Source: Mermis nigrescens (lineage: Eukaryota; Nematoda; Enoplea; Mermithida; Mermithidae). Taken from it: a stretch of 64,000 bases of DNA. The position numbers and the translations under genes are program-made. Location: contig JAVLUZ010000760.1 in the NCBI GenBank assembly GCA_036768485.1, forward strand, positions 51,597 to 115,596, in the 5' to 3' direction. The notes beneath the pieces are model-generated. The model was not told the origin of the DNA. It did no database searches and worked only from the letters and a program-made list of their open reading frames with translations. Positions 44,726 to 55,029 of this stretch are shown one piece after another (position 1 is the first letter of the stretch; every line of letters begins with the position of its first letter).

Positions 44726-47229
44726 TAGTGATCGACCGGAGCGGCCAAAATGGCCGGAGCCGGAGATCCGGCCGGAGCAGGATTGAATCATGTTGCTCCA
44801 GCCGGAGCCGGAGCCGGAGGCCGGAGCCGAGCGGAAATATAATTCTACACGTGCGGATAGATAGGACATCTTTGTGACCAAGACCTAGACCATAGTGCAC
44901 ATGCATCTTAACTGCATATCAGCTAGTTAGTTATATGAAATACAGGGGCGGATTTAAGAAGGACGGCGGGGGTAGCGGCCGCCCCCCCATTGGCCAAAAA
45001 TATTTGGCGAGATAATGAATGCAGGGGCGGATTTAAGGGGAGGGCGAGGGTGGCCGCCCCCCAGCTTGGCCAAAAATATTTGGCGAGATGAAGAATGGAT
45101 ATGCAATTTGCAATGATTTTTTGGCCGTCAGTGAGCATAATTTCTCAAAATTTTTCTGGCGCTATGCGTCGGATGATATGTCCCTATTAATGAGATTTAT
45201 TTACTTCCTTGGCGACCTCGAAGCGATTATCTGTTCATGTAGGTTTCAAAACAATTTTTACAGCAGAAACAGCTATTTTTGCATAGTTTTCTTCTATTTT
45301 CGATTAAAAATTTTGATGTTTCGCATCAAATGCTATAAATACAAGAAATCTAGCAGTAAATCATGCTTCTAGACACGATTTTTTTTCGTATTCGGCAAAA
45401 ATTTTTCCCAATGTACAAAGATTTTTCGGGACCGTCTTTGTACATGTACAAAGATTTTTGGGAAGACAGAAATTGCAAAAAAGATCTTTAATTCAAAAAG
45501 GATTTTTGGCGCTTCGCGCCGAAATGAGTGATTGTGTGTTCTATATATCTTTATAATGGCAGAAATTGCATTTCAAAAGGAAAAATGTCAAATTTTTTGC
45601 GCCGTTTTACGATTCGTAGTGATTTTTGCCCTAAGAGACTCAGAAATTACCTAAAACACACTACCGAAATTCGAACAACTCTGTTTTTACCACAATAAAA
45701 TCGCTACTGTACCATATAACAGTACCTAAAAATTGGTGTGTGCAAAATGTGCAAAGACTTTTGGGGACGATCTTTGTACATGTGCCTTGTACGAAAAACA
45801 CTGACTGCTTCCAGACGTCTATCTGCCTTGATTTCACAAGTTTTCCGGCGCTTCGCGCCAGATTTTTATAAAAGTCAAAGAAAGTTAATGATTTTCTCGC
45901 ACAAAATTGTCAAAAATTTTATAATTTTCAGAAAAAATATTGCATTAAAAGTGATTTTATGTAAAAGTACACAATAGAGAACACCGAAAAATCGCTATTT
46001 CGCGCGTTAAGGGCAAATTTTTGTACCTATTTTTGACTGTTTTAGGAAGTTGGGATACCGCCCCCCCTTAGGGACATCCTAAAAGAATGGATATGCAATT
46101 TGCAATGATTTCTGACCATCAGTGACCATAATTTCTCAAATGTTTCCGGCGCTACGCGCCGGATGATACCTATTAATGACATTTAGTTACTTTTTTGGCG
46201 ACCTAGAAGCACGGTTCTTTATGTTCGGCAAAGATTTTTCCCGATGTACAAAGACTTTTCGGGGCCGTCTTTGTACATGTAAAAAGATTTTTGGGAAGAT
46301 TAAAACTGCTAAAAAGGTCTAAAATTCGCATCAAGCAATAAATCATGTTTCTTGACATCTATCTGCTTTGATTTCACAAATTTTCCGGCGCTTCACATCA
46401 GGTTTTTGTTGAAGTCAAAGAAATTTAATGATTTTTTCCCACAAAATTGTCTGAAATTTTAAAATTTTCAGAAAAATATTGCGTCAAAAGTGATTTTATG
46501 TGGAAGTATACAATATAAAACACTGAAAAAACGCTATGTCGCGCTTTGAGGGCAAATTTTTGGACCTATTTTTGGCTTTTTTTGGAAAAGTAGGGATACC
46601 GGCCCCCCTTAGGAAAATTCTAGATCCACAACTGCTAAAATAGACTACATTCAACAGAATTTTATTCAATGCTTTTATTAAGAAAAAAGCTGTCGTCTCC
46701 TTAGCCTGCCCTAAATATAGCGTCAATAGGCAATATTTGACGTTAAAGCATGATTGTGTGACCGTATATACATAGGTACGTTAAATATTATATTATGTTC
46801 AGTGAACCGCGAATATGACGTACAGAATGGACAGCAACATTATCTGGAAAATCAGTATAGCATGTGCAGTGCAGGCCAGGCTGCATCTTATGCTACCCTA
46901 TGACTTCCAGTGTTAACAGGAATTTACTGCAGCGATTTTCACAATTTTTGTTTCATTTTTATTTTCGTTTTTTTCCTAAAAATAAATATTTTACGATTGT
47001 GGTGGTGATAGACATGTTATTTGGTGTTATTTCCTTTTTCTGCAAATTATATTGTGCTCTGACTAAATTTAATAAGCATAATGTCAGCAATTAGTATGTT
47101 TGGTCACTATGCAAAAAAAGAGAAAAATTCTGCGGCCTCCGGCCGATTTTTGGATGTCCTCCGGCCGGAGCACCGGAGTGGAAAAAATGGCCGGATTTGC
47201 CGGAGGCCGGATCCTCCGGTCGATCACTA
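44726..47229 (+). mobile_element. hAT-C element 1 (TAGTGATCGACCGGAG ends), TSD CTGTCTGG
   Basis: Perfect 16-bp terminal inverted repeat TAGTGATCGACCGGAG. CTGTCTGG occurs at 44718-44725 and 47230-47237, and removing the element restores the LINE reading (FLSG|NIPKLW). Subterminal regions are CCGGAGC-rich. The interior holds a hAT-E element (44943-46634) and no transposase. Confidence 0.95.
44943..46634 (+). mobile_element. hAT-E element nested in hAT-C1
   Basis: Left end CAGGGGCGGATTTAAGAAGG, duplicated in tandem 60 bp later (45003, CAGGGGCGGATTTAAGGGGA). Right end TTCTAGATCCACAACTG. Flanking 8-mers ATGAAATA / CTAAAATA match 6/8. A near-end copy of the right terminus also occurs at 46060-46080, so an internal duplication is likely: the segment after GAATGGATATGCAATTTGCA at 45094 repeats at 46087. 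Carries several GGCGC palindromes and CTTTGTACATGTACAAAG at 45434-45451. Confidence 0.65.
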
Positions 47230-47237
47230 CTGTCTGG

Positions 47238-48026
47238 AAATATTCCCAAGCTTTGGAGCATGGCACATGTTATTTCCATTTTGAAAAAGGGGGACCCAGC
47301 ATTAGTTGAAAATTACAGGCCCATCTCTCTTTGTTGTTCTATTGCAAAAATAATGGAGAGAATTATTAATAGTCAATTGTAAAACTTTCTTAAGGTTAAT
47401 AAACTAATATCTCCTTTTCAATTTGGTTTTCAAAAGAATAAATCTTGTGAAACACAGTTGTTAAAATGTAAGTTTTCATGGATTCAGTCCTAAGCTAAAA
47501 AAGAAACTGTTGATATAATATACTTAGATTTTTCAAAAGCATTTGATAAAGTAAATAGTGAAAAACTTCTCATTAAGTTAAACGGATATGGAATGAAGGG
47601 CAATTCGTTCACATGGTTAAAGGCCTATTTGTTCAATCGTTCTCAGTGTGTTCGCATTAATCAGTCTTTTTCAGGTTACGTGCCTGTTACTAGCGGTGTC
47701 GTCCAAGGAAGTGTCCTTGGACCTACGCTCTTTTCGATTTTTATCAATGACATATGTGATAATATTTATAGCACGCTTTATATGTTTGCTGATATCAAAA
47801 TTTTCAATATTAGTCGTAACTATAGATTATTACAGTCTGATTTAGATAAGATTTTTGAGTGGGCATTTCACGAACCAAAAGTCAAGTTCTATATTTGGGT
47901 AATAATAATCAAAAAGTTATTTATAGACTAAATGGGGAAATTATTTCTAGTGATTTGTTTGTCCGTGATTTAGGAGTTTTGATTTCCCGAAATTTAGAAT
48001 TTAAGGAACATTATAATTCTTTGATT
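47238..48026 (+). pseudogene. LINE-C piece 2: core of the reverse transcriptase
   Basis: KKGDPALVENYRPISLCCS, then (across stops and frameshifts) QFGFQKNKSCETQLL, YLDFSKAFDKV, GVVQGSVLGPTLFSIFIND. The catalytic FADD box reads FAD-IKIF: one codon is deleted, so the second Asp is gone. It ends at the DLGVLISRNLEFKEH block and LIKKA where the next transposon inserted. Confidence 0.85.
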
Positions 48027-48034
48027 AAAAAAGC

Positions 48035-49032
48035 GGAATTTTTTTCTAATATGGTTTTGTCTCCGATTCTCCTAAAACTACTTTTTCCGATAGATTCGAG
48101 TACGCTGAGTCCAGAGATGAAAAGCGTTTGGGGGCTGACGAATATTTGTGGCGATAGAGCCCTTCAAACTTGCATAAAACGTGTTTATTTCAATGTTCTA
48201 AGGGCTCTATCTCCGAATATTCGTCAACCGCCTTAACGCTTTGTTTTTCTGGACTCAGCGTTTTCAAATCTATCAGAAAAATTGTTTTTTAGGAGAAACG
48301 GTGACAAAAAAATTTTTGAAAAAAAAATTGGCAAAAAAAATTATGCTAAACCCAATTTTTAATTTCTACATTACAGTTCTGACGTTAACAAAGCCAAAGC
48401 AGGGTGTAATCGATTCATCACGGTGTTATTTCAGACTTTGCCAGCTGATGGTCTAAGCCTAAGGCACAATTGGGGCAAAATTTGCTCCGCTCGCTTCGCT
48501 CGCTCCGCCAATTTTCGCCCCAATTGTCTCAGGCTTAGACCATCAGCTGGCACCAATGTGAATACACTTTCTAAGCCTAAGCCTAAGATGTTCGTATAAG
48601 CAAGCTGGTGAGTTGTGGGCAAGTATCTATTTGCCAAAAATTTAGCTCGCATGGATCTAATCACCAAATTTTATCTAATATGGTTTTTTCTCAATTTTCC
48701 CGATAACAGTGTTTTTACGCTTTTTTAACGTCAGAACTGTAATGTAGAAATGTTAAAAATGGGGTTTAGCATATTTTTATAATTTTTTGTGATAGATTCG
48801 ACAACGCTGAGTCCAGAAAACAAAAGCGTTTAGGGGGCTGACGAATATTTGGGGAGATGGAGCCCTAAGAACATCGAAATAATCACGTTTTTTGCAAGTT
48901 TGAAGGGCTCATCTCACAAATATCCGTCAGCCCCCTTAACGCTTTTCATTTCTGGACTCAGCATCCTTGAATCTATCAGAAAAAATTATTTTTAGGAAAA
49001 TTGGAGACAAAACCATATTAGAAACTTTAGCC
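48035..49032. mobile_element. Palindromic 998-bp transposon with TSD AAAAAAGC
   Basis: AAAAAAGC lies at 48027-48034 and 49033-49040; removing the insert restores LIKKAFSRC in the LINE. The arms 48035-48385 and 48722-49032 are inverted copies: TTTCTAATATGGTTTTGTCT at the ends, and TTACAGTTCTGACGTTAAC pairing near 48370/48730. Each arm itself contains a ~190-bp palindrome whose two halves both read GCTGAGTCCAGA. The centre carries a perfect hairpin. Non-coding; an 8-bp TSD suggests a hAT-type MITE. Confidence 0.85.
48440..48551. repeat. Perfect long-stem hairpin in the centre of the 998-bp element
   Basis: GCCAGCTGATGGTCTAAGCC pairs with GGCTTAGACCATCAGCTGGC, and ACAATTGGGGCAAAATT with AATTTTCGCCCCAATTGT, around a GCTCGCTTCGCTCGC loop. 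Similar design to the hairpin at 57940. Confidence 0.8.
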
Positions 49033-49040
49033 AAAAAAGC

Positions 49041-49268
49041 TTTCTCTAGATGTATTTTAATACGCAAATCATTTTTTTCAGCGTGATAAATGTAACCTTG
49101 TTAAAGCTTATAGTTGTTATGTTAGACCTTTATTAGAGTACTATTGTAGTGTATGGAATCCTTCTTATATTAGTGATATAGATCGACTGAAAGCTGTTCA
49201 ACGTAGATTTACTAAATATATTTTCGGTTATAATAATATTCTTTCTTACGAGGATCGTTTAATACAAC
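49041..49268 (+). pseudogene. LINE-C piece 3: after the RT core
   Basis: With frameshifts reads FSRCILIRKSFFS, CYVRPLLEYYCSVWNPSYIS, RLKAVQRRFTKYIFGYNN and SYEDRL, collinear with the C-terminal third of the 59-62 kb ORF2. Stops at the MITE-A insertion. Confidence 0.8.
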
Positions 49269-49528
49269 CATACGTGGGCAGCAAAAAAATTCTGGGGGGT
49301 GCAAGATTTTTTGAAAGTCAAAAAATGGCCTTAAAAATGGTGGTAGGGCAATAAAAACACCATTTTTCGACGTTTCTCATCAAGCACTATCCATTAGCAT
49401 CAAAAAATTGCGAAAAAAACGAAAAAAATTTTTCAAAAATTGAATTCTGGGGGGGTATTTTGATTTCTGGGGGGGTATTTTGGTTTCTGGGGGTGCATAC
49501 CCCCCCCAAGCCCCCACGCCCAGGTGTG
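49269..49528 (+). mobile_element. MITE-A copy with perfect TSD AATACAAC
   Basis: Best-preserved copy: starts CATACGTGGGCAGCAAAAAA and ends CCCAGGTGTG. AATACAAC occurs at 49261-49268 and 49529-49536. Terminal repeats CATACGTGGGC / CACACCTGGGC match at 9 of 11 positions. It interrupts the LINE between RL and QL. Confidence 0.95.
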
Positions 49529-49536
49529 AATACAAC

Positions 49537-49862
49537 TTAAATTGTGCAGACTTGAATTAAGACGCTTGCAAATTTGTCTGTGTATGATGTATCAGATTAT
49601 TTGTCACAAATCATGTTTGGAAGCTGATGATTTTTTTGTATTTAATCATAATATTACCCGCAGCATTAATAGATTTAAATTAGTTATACCTGTTGTACAT
49701 TCTAATTTAGAAAAGTTTGATTTCTTTTACAAATATATCGCAGTTTGGAACGATCTACCTGACTTCATTGTTTCTTCCCTAACCTAAACATATTTAAATC
49801 TAGATTAGCAAACTTTGATTTATCTAGATATCTTGTGGGGCGACTGCGTAAAACTTGTCATT
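49537..49862 (+). pseudogene. LINE-C piece 4: ORF2 C-terminus
   Basis: Reads CRLELRRLQICLCMMYQII, DDFFVFNHNITRSINRFKLV, FFYKYIAVWNDLPDFIVSS and, after a frameshift, the last residues (LDLSRYLVGRL-like) of ORF2. Closely follows the C-terminus of the 59-62 kb element. Confidence 0.85.
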
Positions 49863-49870
49863 CCATTGAC

Positions 49871-52475
49871 TAGTGATCGACCGGGGCGACTTTTTTGGCC
49901 GGGGCCGGGGCGGTACCGGGGCTGGAAAAAAATCCCGGCCCGGCCGGGGCCTGGCCGAGAGGTCAGACAAGGAAAATATTATTGCACGACACATACTTGG
50001 GCGTGGGCATAGAAAAAGAAATAATGAGTGACTGCTCCATTCAAGTAAATGGCAAGCGCAAAGTTAGGTGCGCCTTTTCATATCAAGTTTTATTACTATT
50101 TATGTCACAATAAACAAATTTAGTCCAGTGTTTTATTGTCTGAATCATCAATAAAGTCTATGTCGCTGCTATTAGCACACTCTATATCATTTGAATCTTC
50201 GCTACTGCTACTGCTGCTGTAGCGATTGGATGCAATAGGTATTGGATCTAATAAATGAGACATCACACATTCCCATAAGGGGAGGGACCCCCTCAGGGTC
50301 CAAGACACAAGTCACTGTCACACGATTTTTGGTGAAAACCTTTTGAATTTTCTGAACTTAATTTTTTAGTATGGCAAAAGTGTACCTAACTATTAGAATT
50401 TCACAAAGTGATACATGATTTTAGAATGTGAGCTAGAGTGAACAGATAAACTATCACTATAAAACATGTATGTAATCGCTTAAAATTTTATGAGGGTCCC
50501 TCAGTAAACATGTAATGGCTGGAAATCTAGGGTAGGGATCCCTCGCCATGTTTAGAAGGAGGGGGTTAGCGACTAGATCAAAAATGGTAAAACCACATAA
50601 AAATAGCCAAAAAAGCGCAGATTTTCGCCAAAAATGGGGAAGGGTGGTCAAATATTTTCTGAATTTCAAGGAAGTTTGGGGCTTCAAAGCGTGGATGGGG
50701 GATGGCCCAAACCCCCTGTCACATGTAAATTTCTCGGCCATTTTCAGGGGAAGGGGGTAAGCGGCTCCATTTTTGCAGCCGCTTACCCCCTGAAAATCTT
50801 TAAAATGGTAGAATTTACAATAGGGAATTCTACACCTTTGTACAGTTTTGTTCTTCAAAATCTTTGTACATGTACAAAGACGTACAAAAATCTTCGCCAA
50901 ATACAAAACGACCGTGCTTCTAAATATGATAATTCGGCCTAAATTTAGTTGATAATATTAGTTCGACGCGAAGTGCCGAACTTTTTATGAGCTTCTGATG
51001 GATTTCACACATAAAAATTGACTGAGAAAGCTAAAAGAACTTGTACTACAAAATCAGAAATATTACAAAAATTGTAATATGCGAATTAAATCTTGTAATA
51101 AGCAACACTGCGCTTAGAATGGAAAAATGGGAAAATGTCAAATATTTAGAAACCCAAAAATTAGCCAAATACACTGCTACAGGTCGAAAAAGTATGTTTT
51201 ACCAGACTTAAATTGTTACTGTACCATATTAAAGTATACAAAAATTTGCATGTACAAAACAGTGTTTTTTTGTATTTGCCAAATATTTTTCCCGATGTAA
51301 AGACTTTACAGGACTATCTCTGTACATGTACAAAGGTTTTTGGGAAGATAAAAACTGTAAAAAGGTGTGAAATGATATGAAAAATTGTCTGTCCTATATT
51401 TGTTTAAAATGGCAAAATTTGTATTTAGCATGAAAATGTCAGATTTTTAGGCGCTTCGCGCCATTTTAAGACAATTTTAGTAATTTTTTGCGTTAGAAGC
51501 CCATAAATTAGCTAAAAGATACAGTCAAAAGTCAAAAGACCCTGTTTTACCACACAAAAATCGCCACTGTACCATATTATAGTAGCCAAAAATTTGTGTG
51601 TACAAAATGTACAAAGACTTTTGGGTATCATCTTTGTTCATGTATATACAAAGGTACATTGCACAAAAAACCACTGTCACATACTGATAGTATGCGAAAA
51701 TGTGTATGTTTAAAAATATATTTAGATAAAATTGCTACAAAAATTTGTTAGCTCATACAAAGACCTTTTCGGAGATCTTTGTACAAGCACAAGAAGCTGG
51801 TACAACAAAATAGAGTCGGCTAATAATAGTCCACCACTTAATTTTCTGGTCCTCCAATTTGGGATTTCACCCCTCCCTCAACTCTGGATCTTAGGAAACT
51901 ATTTGAGATATATTTAGTTTATCGGATCGGACGCAATTCTGCAGCGTAGTTTACATTCGCCTATAATTAACCACCGTCCTTATAACTATTGCACAAGAAA
52001 CGCATTTTAAAGCATGCGGTTCTCATTCAATTGAATGTAAAAGTGTTTTTTGTAAAAATAATTTGTTGAAAACGTACAATTTCCAACTAGAAATAAAACG
52101 CATTTGTCAACTCTAAATCTTTTAGCCATAGCCATGAATGAATGAGTTTAAAGTAGCATTTAGTTCGAATAAGTTAAGTGGAGGAATCGGAAACATGCAG
52201 ATTTTCCTGAACATTTATTCAGTAAAACCTTATTTATACACAGTAGCAAAGTTATAACAAGGACTAAGTAAGTATACATATGGTCTAATCAGTACAGTTC
52301 TCAAAATTAACACTTGCTCATTGATAAATAAGTGCCAGTATCACAGCCTGTACAAAATACGAATTACACTAAATTTTTCCCGGCCCCGGCCATTTTTTGA
52401 CCTTAGCCCGGCGGGGCGGGGATGCTCGAAAATGGCCGGGGATTCGCGAGGCCGGGGCCGAGCGGTCGATCACTA
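49871..52475 (+). mobile_element. hAT-C element 2 (TAGTGATCGACCGGGGCG end), TSD CCATTGAC
   Basis: Terminal repeat TAGTGATCGACCG at the left and its complement at the right (CGGTCGATCACTA). CCATTGAC lies at 49863-49870 and 52476-52483. GC-rich CCGGGGC subterminal runs. The interior shares CTTTGTACATGTACAAAG, GGCGCTTCGCGCC and AAATCGCCACTGTACCATAT blocks with hAT-C1 and hAT-D. No transposase, though a short minus-strand frame (50120-50308) may be a remnant. Confidence 0.95.
50120..50308 (-). other. Ser/Asp-rich short frame, possible transposase remnant
   Basis: A 62-residue frame rich in Ser, Glu and Asp (SSSSSSEDSNDIE, then DIDFIDDSDNKTL) near the left end of hAT-C2. Its position next to a terminus would fit the residual 5' or 3' exon of an internally deleted transposase gene, but no family motif is present. 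Confidence 0.2.
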
Positions 52476-52483
52476 CCATTGAC

Positions 52484-52582
52484 TCGCATGTCCTGTTACT
52501 AATTCGTAATCGTGTATTATGTATTTTGTCATTTTGCATTTTATCAGTCGGTGTATTAGTAATAAAAATTTCTTTCTTCTTC
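52484..52582 (+). pseudogene. LINE-C piece 5: 3' UTR and tail
   Basis: From CTCGCATGTCCTG to a TTTCTTTCTTCTTCT tail near 52570-52582, the same tail type as the copy at 40226. Completes LINE-C, which spans about 9.2 kb including four insertions. Confidence 0.7.
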
Positions 52583-52712
52583 TGATTTGATTTGTTACAA
52601 AAATTTTCTCGTGTAATTGAAAAATAATACGCGTTTCGATGTCGATTTACTCAAATTATTTGTCCAATTTTTCGTTTGATGACAAATAAACTTTTGATTT
52701 GATTTGATTTAA
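52583..52712 (+). mobile_element. LINE 3' UTR end, (GATTT)n tail
   Basis: TTTTCTCGTGTAATTGAAAA through ACAAATAAACTTTTGATTTG and a short GATTT repeat. It matches the 3' end at 43215-43352. LINE-C lies between the two, so LINE-C probably inserted at the tail of this other LINE or between two copies of it. Confidence 0.6.
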
Positions 52713-53186
52713 CTTTAGCCAAAAAGTGCATCAAACACCGCTATTACATATGTACATAGGATTTTCTACTTAAAAAACACTAATTTTTGAGCACAGACGC
52801 TCTATTTCCAACGTTTCTGGACCTCCGAAAAACGTGCAAAAGGGTCGGAAAAGTGGAAAAAATTTTAGGTCTGGTCTATTATGTCCAGGGATTGAAAAAA
52901 ACCCAGATTTGAAAATTTCGAATTCAGGGTTTTTGGGTTTTTTTTGGGTTTTTCGTGGGGTTTTTTTGGGTTTTTTAAGGGTTTTTTATGGGTTTTTTTA
53001 TAAAAATTATAGCTCGAGCTATAGATAGTAGCTGAGAATACTTTAACAGCTTCAAGACACAAAACAAAACAAGTAAACAACAACTTTATTCAGCTAATAC
53101 ACAAAATTCAACAACAAAATTGGTCATTCACAAGCACAATCCATGCCACATACCTATACATATGCATCTGTCTCTTAAATGCTCAG

Positions 53187-53288
53187 TTAGACACTAGGAT
53201 TTAGCCAACAGAACAGATGCATTGGATCTATTGACTCATCCTCTGATGATAAGACTACCTCGAATAATGAATCGTCGTGCTCAGCCAT
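53187..53288 (-). other. Short ATG-started acidic frame, possible transposase remnant
   Basis: 33 residues beginning MAEHDDSLFEVVLSSEDESI, located in the extra block of the 52886 element. An ATG start with an acidic N-terminus would fit the first exon of an ancestral transposase. Speculative; no domain can be seen. Confidence 0.25.
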
Positions 53289-53753
53289 TACCTACTAAAA
53301 ATACAAACCTATGCAGATAGTCTAATATTTAGAGAATATTTAAATACAGTCAAATATTTAAGAACAATATTAAAAAAAGAATGAAAAATCGGGCAGGAGT
53401 AGTATTTTTGGGAAGTTCACCATTTCGCAAATTTTCACAAGGTTTTGCTTGTCTGCTGTGTGAACAGAATAAAAAATTGGGCAGAGCAATTTTTAAATGC
53501 ATAATATTGAAATTTCTTCATAAATTCTGCTCTGCTTCAAGAAAAAAAACAAAAAAATTTGCCATATTAGTAGAAAAATCCATGCCACATAGCCTTTATT
53601 GGGCGGCTTTTCTCATTTGAAAAGTATATACTATAGGAGAAAAACAGCAATAGGAAGGAGAGGATGAGAATAGATGGACACTTGACCTCGTGCATCGCAT
53701 CGCAAGCAATTGTAAAAGGAACAACCATGATACAAAAAGCACTGACAATACAC

Positions 53754-54428
53754 CAGGGATGGAAAAAACCCAGATTTGAAAATTTCGAATTTTGGGTTTT
53801 TGGGTGTTTTTGGGTTTTTTGTGGGTTTTTTTGGTTTTTTAAGGGTTTTTTTATGGGTTTTTTTATAAAAATTCTAGCTCGAGCTATAGATAGTAGCTGA
53901 GAATACTTCAACAGCTTCAAGACACACAACAAAACAAGTAAACAACAACTTTATTCAGCTAATACACAAAATTCAACAACAAAATTAGTCATTCACAAGC
54001 ACAATCCATGCTGTGTGAACAGAATAAAAAATTGTGCAGAGCAATTTTTAAATGCTTAATATTGAAATTTCTTCATAAATTCTGCTCTGCTTCAAAAAAA
54101 CAAAAAAAATTGCCATATTAGTAGAAAAATCCATGCCACACATAGCCTTTATTGAGCGGCTTTTCTCATTTGAAAAGTACATACTATAGGAGGAAAACAG
54201 CAACAGGAAGGAGGAGAGGATGAGATTGGATGGACACTTAACCTCGTGCATCGCAAGCAATTGTAAAAGGAACAACCATGATTCAAAAAAACATTGACAA
54301 TACACATTATTTAATTTCATTACAAATAAATTCTTAACCTGTGGATAAAAAACCCAAAAAACCCAAAACCCAACGATTTCTTGCACCCAAAAAACCCAAG
54401 TTCAAAAAACACAGCCTTGCCAACACTG
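53754..54428 (+). mobile_element. Nested hAT-B related copy with perfect TSD CAATACAC
   Basis: Starts CAGGGATGGAAAAAACCCAG and ends CTTGCCAACACTG. CAATACAC occurs at 53746-53753 and 54429-54436. The uninterrupted target (GACAATACACAGTATTT) is visible at the same place in the 16613-18315 copy. Confidence 0.93.
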
Positions 54429-54859
54429 CAATACACAGTATTTAATTCCATTACAAATAAATTCTTAACCTGTGGATAAAAACCCAAAAAAACCCAAAAC
54501 CCAACGATTTCTTGCACCCAAAAAGCCCACAAAAAACCCAAAAAACCCAACTTCAAAAAACCCAGCCTTGCCAACCCTGATTATGTCAACCAAATCGCCG
54601 GGAGAAAACTGTGTACCGAACGGAACGGAAAGTTTCGGTCGGATTGTACTTGTTACACAGTAAACAAGATGTCATAACTAATTTGTGTCACTCAGTCAGC
54701 CTGATTTAAATTCACATGTATACACACACCTTATTCTGTTGGTAAGCACTTTTTTCTGTCAGGTGGTTCAAAAAAATAAATCCAGGCAATATGCAGGAGG
54801 CATTTTTTTAATAACCACTTTTCGAGTTATCTGATTTGTTGATTGTCTTCTGTATGGTA

Positions 54860-55029
54860 TAGTCTGTTTCACTTAGGTTTAGGCATAAATCTTAAAAATT
54901 ATGTCGACAATAAGCCGACAAATTGCGATTATAGCATTGATTTGATATATAATTATCGTATCGTAATCTGTTGGCTTACTTTCGGAAAAATTCATAGAAT
55001 TTGTGCCCAAACTCATTTGAAACAGACTA
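54860..55029. mobile_element. MITE of the TAGTCTGTTTCA family, 170 bp
   Basis: TAGTCTGTTTCA at the left and TGAAACAGACTA at the right. Inner inverted blocks are CACTTAGGTTTAGGCATAAAT and its degenerate complement. The internal phrase AATTGCGATTATAGCAT is shared with 12205-12378. TSD not resolved. Confidence 0.65.

Larger units (their letters stand above)
52886..54579 (+). mobile_element. hAT-B related element with perfect TSD ATTATGTC
   Basis: Starts CAGGGATTGAAAAAAACCCAG-like sequence and ends TTGCCAACCCTG. ATTATGTC occurs at 52878-52885 and 54580-54587. It has a block absent from the 16613 copy (53150-53400) and a nested relative at 53754-54428. Confidence 0.92.
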
